Of a DNA stretch of 64,000 bases, positions 29,471-36,831 are shown piece after piece. This DNA comes from Bacteroidota bacterium (GTDB taxonomy: Bacteria > Bacteroidota > Ignavibacteria > OLB7): positions 190,829-254,828 of the forward strand of contig JAFDZV010000010.1 in assembly GCA_018266795.1 (NCBI GenBank). The letters are read 5' to 3'. The position numbers were made by a program, and so were the translations under genes. The notes under the pieces are model-generated. The model made no database searches and had not been told where the DNA came from. It saw only the letters and a program-made list of their open reading frames with translations. How positions within the stretch are numbered: position 1 is the first letter of the stretch; each line of letters starts with the position of its first letter.

Positions 29471-30117
29471 ATTTGGGGTGATTCATGGGATGAATTCGAG
29501 CCGATATGTTCCTCGGCGTCGTCCTCGGCCAACCCAAGCCAGTTCGAGAGGAGGGTGCGCAGATAACAGCGTGCCCGGAACGCCCGGGTCTTTGCGCCTG
29601 TCATCGTCACCCCCTGCATGTCGGCAATCTCCTGGAAGGTGTATCCCAGCATCGAATGGAGCACGAACGCCTCACGCTGCGAATCGGGAAGCCGCTTCAG
29701 CGCCCGATTGACAAGATCCTCCATCTCGTCGAACGAGCCGCCGGAGGATAACGCGAGATTGTTATCGGTGTTGACCTGGCTCAGGGACACCGGATAGTGC
29801 GCGTGCTGGCGATTGCGAAGATGGTTGATCGCGGCATTCCTCGCTATCGTGAAGAGCATGGCACGAAAACGTTCCACCTGCTCGCCACGCGTGCGAATAC
29901 GAATCACGCGAAGCCACACCTCCTGAAACACATCCTGACTCTCCTGCTCGGTCGAGAGCATGTGACGGCAATACAGAATCAGCGGACGCTCGTAGAACGC
30001 ATACAGTTCCTTGAACGCCAACTCATCGCCCGCAACGAAGCGGGCAAAGAGCTGCTGATCGCGAGCGTCGCGAGCTGCCGACGCCGCATCGGGAATATAG
30101 GCCTCCCCTTTTCGCAT
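29467..30117 (-). CDS. ECF RNA polymerase sigma factor
   Basis: The protein has 216 residues from ATG 30117 (MRKGEAYIPDAAS); the frame is open further upstream but without family features. Sigma region 2 is at about 35-95 (RPLILYCRHMLSTEQESQDVFQEVW, then IARNAAINHLRNR). Region 4 is at about 140-195 (LKRLPDSQREAFVLHSMLG, YTFQEIADMQGVTMTGAKTR). There is no region 1.1 or 3, which is diagnostic of group 4 (ECF). It leads an operon with an anti-sigma-like gene and a double-OmpA protein, all joined by ATGA overlaps. Autoregulation of this operon is likely but the promoter was not identified. Confidence 0.93.
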   Translation of the reverse strand: MRKGEAYIPDAASAARDARDQQLFARFVAGDELAFKELYAFYERPLILYCRHMLSTEQESQDVFQEVWLRVIRIRTRGEQVERFRAMLFTIARNAAINHLRNRQHAHYPVSLSQVNTDNNLALSSGGSFDEMEDLVNRALKRLPDSQREAFVLHSMLGYTFQEIADMQGVTMTGAKTRAFRARCYLRTLLSNWLGLAEDDAEEHIGSNSSHESPQI

Positions 30118-30413
30118 TGCAGATCTCTTCACCGGAGTTGATTCGGAATCGTGGCACGCGACTCGGCGCATGCCTGTTGATTCGGTGATGGGAGAACGGA
30201 TGAGTTGCCTGGCTGCCGAACCCGAACCTTCTGTGTTGCACCAACAGCAACACGGGAAGATAGTTGATTTGGCCCGAGTATGGAACCCGATCGCCGCATG
30301 GGGTGTGTGCGGCGAACGATTTGCATACGGAGAAGAAGACCTCCGCATGCCTAAAGTGTCGCACAAGCCGGCAGAAAATTTTTCCGCCGCCCGCAAGCCA
30401 CAGCCTCACCGGC

Positions 30414-30617
30414 CTATCCCAGTACGATGCGGTATCGTGCAACGATACCAACCCCCTTGATCTCGACCTGTAGATAATAGGTCCCCGAGGGTGCTCGCCC
30501 CCCGCGATCCAAACTGCCATTCCACTCCAGAAGGTGCTTTCCCGGCTCCCTGTCTCCATCGCAGAGCGTTTTGACAAGACGCCCCCCTTCATCGAAAATT
30601 CCGATGAATACGGTCAT
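30414..30617 (-). pseudogene. orphan T9SS/FlgD-like C-terminal domain fragment
   Basis: A 67-codon frame from ATG 30617 reads like the second half of a T9SS sorting or FlgD-Ig domain: IFDEGGRLVKTL, LEWNGSLDRGG, SGTYYLQVEI. The same frame stays open without an ATG to about 30770 (FIHEIRSCATIM just before the Met), but no signal peptide or upstream domain is present and the sequence there is AT-richer. It is most simply the 3' remnant of a secreted-protein gene whose front was lost; a small real protein is less likely. Confidence 0.55.
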
Positions 30618-30891
30618 AATCGTAGCGCAGGATCTGATCTCGTGAATGAACGCGTGATGCGAGTCAATCGAGCGCCAGGGTCGAAGCGCGTATCGGGTCT
30701 CGAGAAATACCGCAGATAGCCGAGCCCGATACAGTATACAATTGAACGCAATTTTTGTACTGGAATATAATCATCTCCCGGCGCCCTCGATACCCACCCC
30801 GTAAATTTTCTTGTCGTGACGTGATTCCCCCCGGCAATCCCACTGCAATACGATCGTATCACCCGCTGCCTGAAGCAGTCTCCAAAACGAT

Positions 30892-30931
30892 GCGCGGGTA
30901 TCACCCGGTCTTCACCGGATGATACCCGCGC
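30892..30931 (-). terminator. strong hairpin terminator of the HMA gene
   Basis: A 12-bp stem (30892-30903 with 30920-30931), one mismatch, a further 5 bp (CCGGT/ACCGG) and a CTTC loop form an 18-step hairpin. On the minus strand it is followed by ATCGTTTTGG. It lies 50 bp after the stop of the copper-chaperone-like gene. Confidence 0.8.
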
Positions 30932-30981
30932 CGAGATGCAACCGTACGGCCTTTGCAACGGAGATCCGTCTCCTGCAACCC

Positions 30982-31188
30982 CTATCGCTCGGACGGAAGC
31001 ACTTCAAAGCCTGCGTCGAGAATCGCGGCCACAATCGCCTCGTGCCCGATCGTGGCCTCATCGTACTCCACCGTTGCAGAGCCGATCTCCACTTCCTTCC
31101 GTTCGAGCGGCAGACGATCCAATGCCTTGCGCACGCTGTTCACGCAGCCGCCGCAGCTCATCCCGCCGATCTCAATTCGTTCGGTCAT
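30982..31188 (-). CDS. heavy-metal-associated (HMA) domain protein, CopZ-like
   Basis: A single HMA domain of 68 residues. The metal-binding motif GMSCGGCVNSV supplies C12 and C15. The rest (ALDRLPLERKEVEIGSATVEYDE, AAILDAGFEV) follows the beta-alpha-beta-beta-alpha-beta fold of copper chaperones. It probably binds Cu(I) in the cytosol and hands it to a P-type ATPase; no such ATPase is in the window. It is a single-gene unit with a strong terminator. Confidence 0.9.
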   Translation of the reverse strand: MTERIEIGGMSCGGCVNSVRKALDRLPLERKEVEIGSATVEYDEATIGHEAIVAAILDAGFEVLPSER

Positions 31189-31273
31189 GATCTTCCTACT
31201 GTATTGTGTTCAGTGATGTTCGAATATCCTTCCGTGCCTGCCGCAGCGATCCAGCCTGCGACGTGCCGTGAAC

Positions 31274-32012
31274 CTAACGGTAGGCTGGAACGTCCTCAAC
31301 CTTGATCCCGGCAGGCACATCGAACGACTCCTGGGGAACCGGGACGTTCAGATTCACGTTCGTCGCCTCCAGCACCAGCCCCTCCCCGGGGGGCGTACAT
31401 CGATTCGGTGCGCAGCGGAATCCCCTCCCACAGCCATGCGGTCACCACGATGCCGTGCCGCTCGATGGAATGTCCCTGACATGTCCGCCCGGCAACCGTC
31501 ATCGTGCCAAGCTTCTTATACTTGAGCGCGAGCTTCGCGCTGTCGCTCATCGTTGCGAAGTCCGGAAAACAGTTCACGGCAACATCGGGCTGCATGCTTC
31601 GCCGGCCGATCTTCTTCAGCGGATCGTAGAGCACAGCCACCCCGTTCTTCAGCGTGCTGACATTCGTGATCGTAAGATGCTTGCCGCCGATGGAGTCGCT
31701 CACGTCCGTCCGCGTACACATCAGGGCACCGTAATCATCGAAGGTGAACGTTGCATTGATCGACGGCCCCAGCCTGCTCTTCATTGTGATGATGCCGGAC
31801 TTCTCGCCGAACCGATGCGCGGCGCCGCCCGTACCCGATGCAGCACCGCTTGATTCCTGTGGCGACGTTTCGGTATTCCGACTACCGGAAGCTGCCGAGG
31901 CCGATAACGTATCGCGATGCGATCCGGAAGAGCCCGAAGGCCCCTTGGCAGTGTCCGGACCGTTGCAACCGGCAAGGATTAGCGCCAGAACAATAACGGG
32001 AAGCGCGCGCAT
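31274..32012 (-). pseudogene. frameshifted DUF4412-like lipoprotein
   Basis: The frame from ATG 32012 encodes MRALPVIVLALILAGC (lipidated C16), a Ser/Gly-rich linker and a conserved beta-rich domain (ITMKSRLGPSINATFTF, AVLYDPLKKIGRR, MTVAGRTCQGHSIERHGIVV, WLWEGIPLRTES). That domain resembles DUF4412 proteins. At the C4G6 homopolymer (31384-31393) the natural continuation shifts frame. Removing one base gives YAPGEGLVLEATNVNLNVPV, then FDVPAGIKVEDVPAYR and a stop at 31274, the typical family ending. Unshifted, the frame runs to a nonsense tail ending at 31296. A sequencing slip in the homopolymer or a real mutation is possible. Function of the family is unknown. Confidence 0.75.
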
Positions 32013-32129
32013 GATCGTGTTCGGATTTGGTTGAAGCCTCCGGCCGCGTCCGCATGGGAGCGCCCGGAAGGAATAACACTGCGGCAACAGTGCCGCGCCC
32101 GCATAATCTACAACCGGAGGAGGAATCGC

Positions 32130-33014
32130 ATGGTGGTCACCAACTCGACAGTCGCGCTCGTAACCGGCGCAAGCTCCGGCATCGGTCGCGGGCTCGCCAT
32201 CGCGCTGGCGCAACGCGGAGCCGGTGTGGCTTTGATTGCACGCCGGCATGAACGGCTGAACGATGCAGCCGCCGCTGTGGAGGAGACGGGGGGCAGAGCG
32301 CTTCCGATCGTATGTGACGTGACCGACCGAACTTCCGTGGAGGAGGCCGTTGCGGCAACGATCATGCACTTCGGGCGTCTCGATCTGCTGGTCAACAACG
32401 CCGGAGGCGGGCACATGGGCACTATCGAGGATACCCCGCAGGACGAGCTCGAACGGGTGTTCGCGCTGAACGTCTTCGCGCTCTGGTACGCCTCGGCGCC
32501 GGCGATCAGGCAGATGCGGAGCCAGAAGAGCGGAGCCATCGTGACGATCGGCTCCATCGCCGGCAAGATGGGCTTTCCGGGCAACGCGGCGTATGTCGCA
32601 GCGAAGCATGCGGCGGTTGGATTCACCAGAGCATTGCGCACGGAGCTTGCGGGCACCGGCATCACTGCATCCATCGCGATCCCGGCGGGCACATTGACCG
32701 AGTGGGCGGAGACAATCGAGGATGGGGCGATGCTTCGACTGTTCGAGTATGAAGCGCGGCGCGGCGCGGAGATCGCACGAGAGCAGGGCGTGGACGCCTA
32801 TCCCCCGCTTCCTCTCCTCAGCTCCGAGGAAGTTGCCGAGCAGATTCTTATCGGACTCGAATCCAGGCTGCCGGAGATCTATACACATCCAGATTCCAGG
32901 GAGCGAATACGGGAATACGAGGAGCGGCAGATCGACGCCGAGGCACGGCTGGAGCCGTACTGGCTTGCCAATCGCGAAGGCTACCGGCGCATTCGTGAAG
33001 AGCGGCAACCGTGA
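32130..33014 (+). CDS. short-chain dehydrogenase/reductase (SDR)
   Basis: A classical SDR of 294 residues. The start at 32130 is supported by one of the few good Shine-Dalgarno sequences in the window (GGAGGAGG about 7 nt upstream). NAD(P)-binding TGASSGIG is near residue 14, NNAGG near 90, the catalytic Ser in IGSIAGK, and YVAAK near 156. After residue 230 there is a C-terminal extension with charged helices (RERIREYEERQIDAEARLEPYW). The RR pair in LIARRHE after the second strand suggests NADPH preference. Substrate unknown. It diverges from the DUF4412-like gene. Confidence 0.92.
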   Translation: MVVTNSTVALVTGASSGIGRGLAIALAQRGAGVALIARRHERLNDAAAAVEETGGRALPIVCDVTDRTSVEEAVAATIMHFGRLDLLVNNAGGGHMGTIEDTPQDELERVFALNVFALWYASAPAIRQMRSQKSGAIVTIGSIAGKMGFPGNAAYVAAKHAAVGFTRALRTELAGTGITASIAIPAGTLTEWAETIEDGAMLRLFEYEARRGAEIAREQGVDAYPPLPLLSSEEVAEQILIGLESRLPEIYTHPDSRERIREYEERQIDAEARLEPYWLANREGYRRIREERQP

Positions 33015-33643
33015 TCGACCCGATCAGCCGCCCGGCCCGCACCCAGCATCCCGTTGAGCAACATTCCGCCGTGCAGGATCATGCTGTTCAGAAACCCTGT
33101 TGCGCGCTCGGCAGCCCACGCTTCGATGAACCACATCTGGATTCCCCCGCCCTTGCGGCCGGGAAGAAAATGGCGCGGCCCGATGGGTCTTCGAAGATGA
33201 AGAGAGCCACCGGGCCACAGCCGTTCAGTTCCGTCCCCTAAATAACGGACCTTGGTCACATGTTCTATTTACTCGGCACCCTCTCAGGTCACTCCATACA
33301 GCCCCAGGCGTGCGCAGCCGTACACGTGGCAGTTCGCGGACCGACATATCGTATTGCGATCACCGGGAAACGCTGTCAGCGTCCGCCATGGCAACGGCAT
33401 TCACGAAACTGGGGCTCTCCTCACGATTACACATGAGATCGCTCTGCGCAGTGGTCATTCCGTGCACTCTGGACCTTTGGAAGTTGCTGGGGGGAAGTGA
33501 TAGGGTTACGACGAATTATTAGTACCAACAACAATCATACATCTTCAGGGCCGAGGGTGCAAGGTACATGATTGTGCACCCCCGCAAAAGGGTACCATCA
33601 CTCCCGGCTCGTCCGGCTACGCCCAGGTTCGCCCTGCTGCGAA
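33015..33643. other. 629-bp gap with no supported gene
   Basis: This is the space between convergent genes. Short open frames exist on both strands but none has a ribosome site, codon pattern or motif I can defend. A weak GGTGCA/TGCACC hairpin sits near 33556-33580. The region 33240-33560 is less GC-rich than its neighbours. Confidence 0.45.
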
Positions 33644-34645
33644 TCATCGATGGTTCAGGTACACGTCCTCGACGAAGCTGGACCAAATACTCTTCACCAC
33701 TTCGGGCGGCGGCGCCTTTTGTCCGGAAAGAATCGGCGCCAGGAAGTGGTCGCACTTGGCAACCTCGTGTTCAACGGAGGCCACGTCCGCCTCGAGCATT
33801 GCACGCCGCGAAGCAATCCATGCCTCATCCCGAAGACATTCCTGCATCTGATAGATCTCCTCGCGCTTCACAGCCTCCAGCCGCCCGCGTTCGGTGCGCA
33901 GGGCAATGCGCAGGCGATGTTCCTCCCCTTCATGATCGCCCGCGGAAGCCGGTTCCCCTTCTCCCACGGCATCCACCAATTGCAGCATCGTGCGTAGAAG
34001 CGGAAGGTCGCCGCGATGATATCCGCGCTGCACCAGGTCCCAGTACTCGCGCCGTGCAGTCTCTCCCGGGCGCTGCGCATCCGGATGCAACTGCTTTGCC
34101 AGCTGCCGATACAGCGCGCGCAGTTCATCGGCGCGGCGGCGCGCACCCTGGGCGGCATCTGCGGGCGCGCTCTGCTCCACGAACGATGATGGGCGCCAGG
34201 AGCTGTCCAGATCCTTTCGATACTCGGCGCTGAACGCGGCCTGCATGCGCGAGCGCACGCGTGCAAACTCGCTGCGCACCGCCTTCATCACCAGTTCCAC
34301 GGTGCGAACATCCAGCCGCTGCCCGCGATCCAGCTTGAGCGAAAAGAGTTCCACCATGCGGCGGCGCTCGCTCAGTTCAAGCGTGCGTTCCTGAAGCACG
34401 CGCTCGAGATCGCCGAAGAGTTCCGAGTAACGATCGCGGAGGTACGGAAAGACTTCGAAGGAAAGGTGGAGACGTTCGTTGAACACCGCGTGCAGATTGT
34501 CGCGAAGAGCAGCTATGCGCTCGCGCGATTCGGCAACAGCCGGGTGAAGAATGATTGCCTCTCGAGTGTGAGCGTTCAACGTAGCCTGCGCCGGTGCCGA
34601 ATAATGCCTGGGTGTTCCCGCGTTCGCGCACGGCATGGCCCGCAC
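33644..34645 (-). CDS. helical protein with a J-domain-like HPD segment
   Basis: The protein has 333 residues, mostly charged amphipathic helices. Near residues 180-210 it reads LRALYRQLAKQLHPDAQRPG followed by YWDLVQRGYHRGDLPLL. This is the helix II-HPD-helix III layout of a J domain, the part that stimulates DnaK ATPase. The flanks (RIAALRDNLHAVFNERLHLSF; RIALRTERGRLEAVKREEI) look coiled-coil. There are no zinc-finger or Gly/Phe regions of DnaJ. It could be a specialised co-chaperone; the client is unknown. A TAnnTTTG -7 element lies about 60 bp upstream. It is downstream of, and on the same strand as, the UbiA-family gene. Confidence 0.7.
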   Translation of the reverse strand: MRAMPCANAGTPRHYSAPAQATLNAHTREAIILHPAVAESRERIAALRDNLHAVFNERLHLSFEVFPYLRDRYSELFGDLERVLQERTLELSERRRMVELFSLKLDRGQRLDVRTVELVMKAVRSEFARVRSRMQAAFSAEYRKDLDSSWRPSSFVEQSAPADAAQGARRRADELRALYRQLAKQLHPDAQRPGETARREYWDLVQRGYHRGDLPLLRTMLQLVDAVGEGEPASAGDHEGEEHRLRIALRTERGRLEAVKREEIYQMQECLRDEAWIASRRAMLEADVASVEHEVAKCDHFLAPILSGQKAPPPEVVKSIWSSFVEDVYLNHR

Positions 34646-34704
34646 GAACAGGCCGGTGCATTGCGCACCCTGCAGAAACCGAGAGCTGTAACGGGACTAT
34701 CGAA

Positions 34705-34712
34705 CAAAGATA
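34705..34712 (-). promoter_or_regulatory. Bacteroidota-type -7 element for the J-domain-like gene
   Basis: On the minus strand this reads TATCTTTG, an exact TAnnTTTG, placed 60 bp before the ATG at 34645. A GTTTC about 20 bp further upstream is one base from the -33 TTTG. Confidence 0.45.
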
Positions 34713-34753
34713 CACGGCCCGTCCGGATACGGAAACGGCAGACTCTCCGGGTC

Positions 34754-35677
34754 TCAGTGCGCGATGTAGATGATCAGGATGGAGACCACCATCCACGCCA
34801 ACCCGGTTGCAACCAGCCAGGGATCGCGCAGCACTATCGAGACAGGGTTCTCGGCCGTCTGCTGCTTCTCGTCCAGATAGAGATAGCGGAAGATCCCGTA
34901 CATCACGAACGGGACGGTATAGATGAGCTTGTTGGTATTGAAGAAACGATGCGCGTGGTCGCTCACGGTATAGAGCGTGTAGCTCACGATTGCGCCCATC
35001 ACCGAGACGTTGAGAATCAGGCGCACAAGTTCCGGCGTGTAATCATCCAGTACCTTCCGGCTCTCGCCGCGGCCGATGTGATTCAGTTCGCTCCGCCGCT
35101 TCGCGATAGCCAGGAACAATGCAAGGAACATGGTGCAGATCATCAGCCACTCGGAAGCCTCCACCGAAACTGCCTTCGCCCCTGCAAGCACCCGCAGCAT
35201 GAAGCCGCCGGCGATGATGAAGACGTCCACGATCACGACATGCTTCAGGCCGAAGGAGTAGGCGGCATTCAGCGCGGCATAGACGGAAATGCAGAGTGCG
35301 GTCTGCCACGGAAGCATCGCAACCATGAGCCCGCTGGCGACGAGCAGAACACCGGCCTCAACCGCGGCGGCGCGCACTCCTATGCGCCCGGAGGCGATCG
35401 GCCGCAGGCGCTTCACCGGATGCTCGGCATCGGCCGTGCGATCGGCGATGTCGTTGACGATATACACTGCCGAGCTTACCAGGCAGAACGCCACGAATGT
35501 CTCCAGCGAGAGAAGCACACGCGAGGAATCGGTAAGCACCTTGCCGAACACGAGCGGCGCGAAGACAAACACATTCTTCAGCCAATGGGCGGGCCGCATC
35601 AGACGGATGCGATCGCGAATGGCGCCGGCATTCGCAAGCGCCGCCGCATTCCCCTTGGTTGCTGCAATCTTCTGCAT
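34754..35677 (-). CDS. UbiA-family decaprenyl-phosphate phosphoribosyltransferase-like protein
   Basis: A multi-pass membrane protein of 307 residues from ATG 35677; Met codons at 35683 and 35716 are alternatives. The first motif RPAHWLKNVFVFAPLVFG and the Mg-binding NDIADRTADAEHPVKR (near residue 75) match the DPPR-synthase branch of UbiA enzymes. Those transfer 5-phosphoribose from PRPP to a polyprenyl phosphate. The second acidic motif region is DVFIIAGGFMLRVLAG. In mycobacteria this starts arabinan precursor synthesis. Elsewhere the branch is widespread and the product's use is unclear. No DprE1/DprE2 epimerase genes are adjacent. Confidence 0.85.
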   Translation of the reverse strand: MQKIAATKGNAAALANAGAIRDRIRLMRPAHWLKNVFVFAPLVFGKVLTDSSRVLLSLETFVAFCLVSSAVYIVNDIADRTADAEHPVKRLRPIASGRIGVRAAAVEAGVLLVASGLMVAMLPWQTALCISVYAALNAAYSFGLKHVVIVDVFIIAGGFMLRVLAGAKAVSVEASEWLMICTMFLALFLAIAKRRSELNHIGRGESRKVLDDYTPELVRLILNVSVMGAIVSYTLYTVSDHAHRFFNTNKLIYTVPFVMYGIFRYLYLDEKQQTAENPVSIVLRDPWLVATGLAWMVVSILIIYIAH

Positions 35678-35823
35678 ATGCATCTGGAAATCTTGGCAAC
35701 AAAGTCCCGCAGGCAACCGTGCTCACGCGGCGCTGCCGGGCATGGTTCATCGGAGCCGCACACCGGCCCATCGCGCGCGGCCTGCCGGGGACGGCCCCCA
35801 TCCGCAGGCGGTGATCGGCCGCA

Positions 35824-36576
35824 TTACTCCAACTCGAACACCACCGATACACGGGCACTCACCGACAGTTCCCCCGGAGCCAGTGTGTTGTCCTCCTCAC
35901 CGGAGGCTCCGCGATCGAAACGCGACGTCTGAACCTGGTTCGCATACATGCTCGTATTCGGTGTCTCCTCGATGGTCAATACCCTTCCCACCTTCACGCC
36001 AAGCTCGTGCGCCAGGAGCAGGGCCTTGTCCTTCGCAGCACGCACGGCGAGCACACGTGCCTCATCCCGGTACTTTCTCAGCTCCGAGGTACGCAACTGT
36101 CCCTGCCCCACATTCGTCACACCGGCCTTCAACGCCGCAGCAATGAGGTTCCGGGTCTTACCGAAATTCTTCAGTGTCACGGAGACATTCCGGCTGGTGG
36201 AGAAGCCGAGGAACTCCCCGCGCCGCCCATCCTTGTATGCATACTCCGGAGCAATCGTCAGTTGATTGGTCTGAACGTCCTGACGCACAATCCCAAGCTT
36301 CTCGATGGCATCCAGCAACGCGTTCAGGCGGCTGTCGTTGTCGCGGGCGGCCTCCTCGATATCCTTGCTCTCGGTTTCGATACCGAAATCGAACAGCACC
36401 TGATCGGGCACAACGCGCATCTCCGCGTCGCCGCTCACCGTGATGGTCCGCATGGGCTGGGGCGCCGGCGGCTGCGCGCAAAGGCCCGCTGCGGCCGTAC
36501 AAAGAAGAACCAGGAACCCAACCGAAAACAGTGATGAACTGCGGATCGCGCGGCACACTGCGTTGTTCACTCTCAT
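35824..36576 (-). CDS. SIMPL (DUF541) domain periplasmic protein
   Basis: The protein has 250 residues from ATG 36576 with a signal peptide (SLFSVGFLVLLCTAAAGLCAQ). The SIMPL domain begins with MRTITVSGDAEMRVVPDQVLF near residue 52 and contains GFSTSRNVSVTLKNF and an Ala-rich helix (DEARVLAVRAAKDKALLLA). Family members such as YggE/Bp26 are periplasmic and may reduce oxidative stress; biochemical function is not settled. It is not clearly in an operon: gaps are 146 bp to the UbiA-family gene and 255 bp to the mutase gene. Confidence 0.9.
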   Translation of the reverse strand: MRVNNAVCRAIRSSSLFSVGFLVLLCTAAAGLCAQPPAPQPMRTITVSGDAEMRVVPDQVLFDFGIETESKDIEEAARDNDSRLNALLDAIEKLGIVRQDVQTNQLTIAPEYAYKDGRRGEFLGFSTSRNVSVTLKNFGKTRNLIAAALKAGVTNVGQGQLRTSELRKYRDEARVLAVRAAKDKALLLAHELGVKVGRVLTIEETPNTSMYANQVQTSRFDRGASGEEDNTLAPGELSVSARVSVVFELE

Positions 36577-36831
36577 GACGTCACGTGTTGTATTGAACGT
36601 GCGGCACACGACGTTCGTCGTTCGCCGCTATGATGCGATCAGGCTGCTGTACGATACAATGTATTCCGTAATGACACGAGCGGGCCCGTTCGGAACCCGC
36701 TCGCCTGCAAACCATCCGGAACCTGACCGGCGCATCCGGACTCCTGCGCCCTTACCGCGCCGTTGTATACGGGCCGCACCCGAGAGACATTCCCGCCGGC
36801 ACCAGACATGCGGCGCCGCGAACGGTCTCCA

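Noticed and set aside
32015..33008. upstream extension of the minus-strand lipoprotein frame to 33008
   Set aside because: This part is antisense to the SDR gene. The lipoprotein signal at ATG 32012 marks the real start.
33024..33259. short minus-strand frames reading MWFIEAWAAERATGF and similar
   Set aside because: No ribosome site, no recognisable family, several competing frames over the same bases; not distinguishable from chance.
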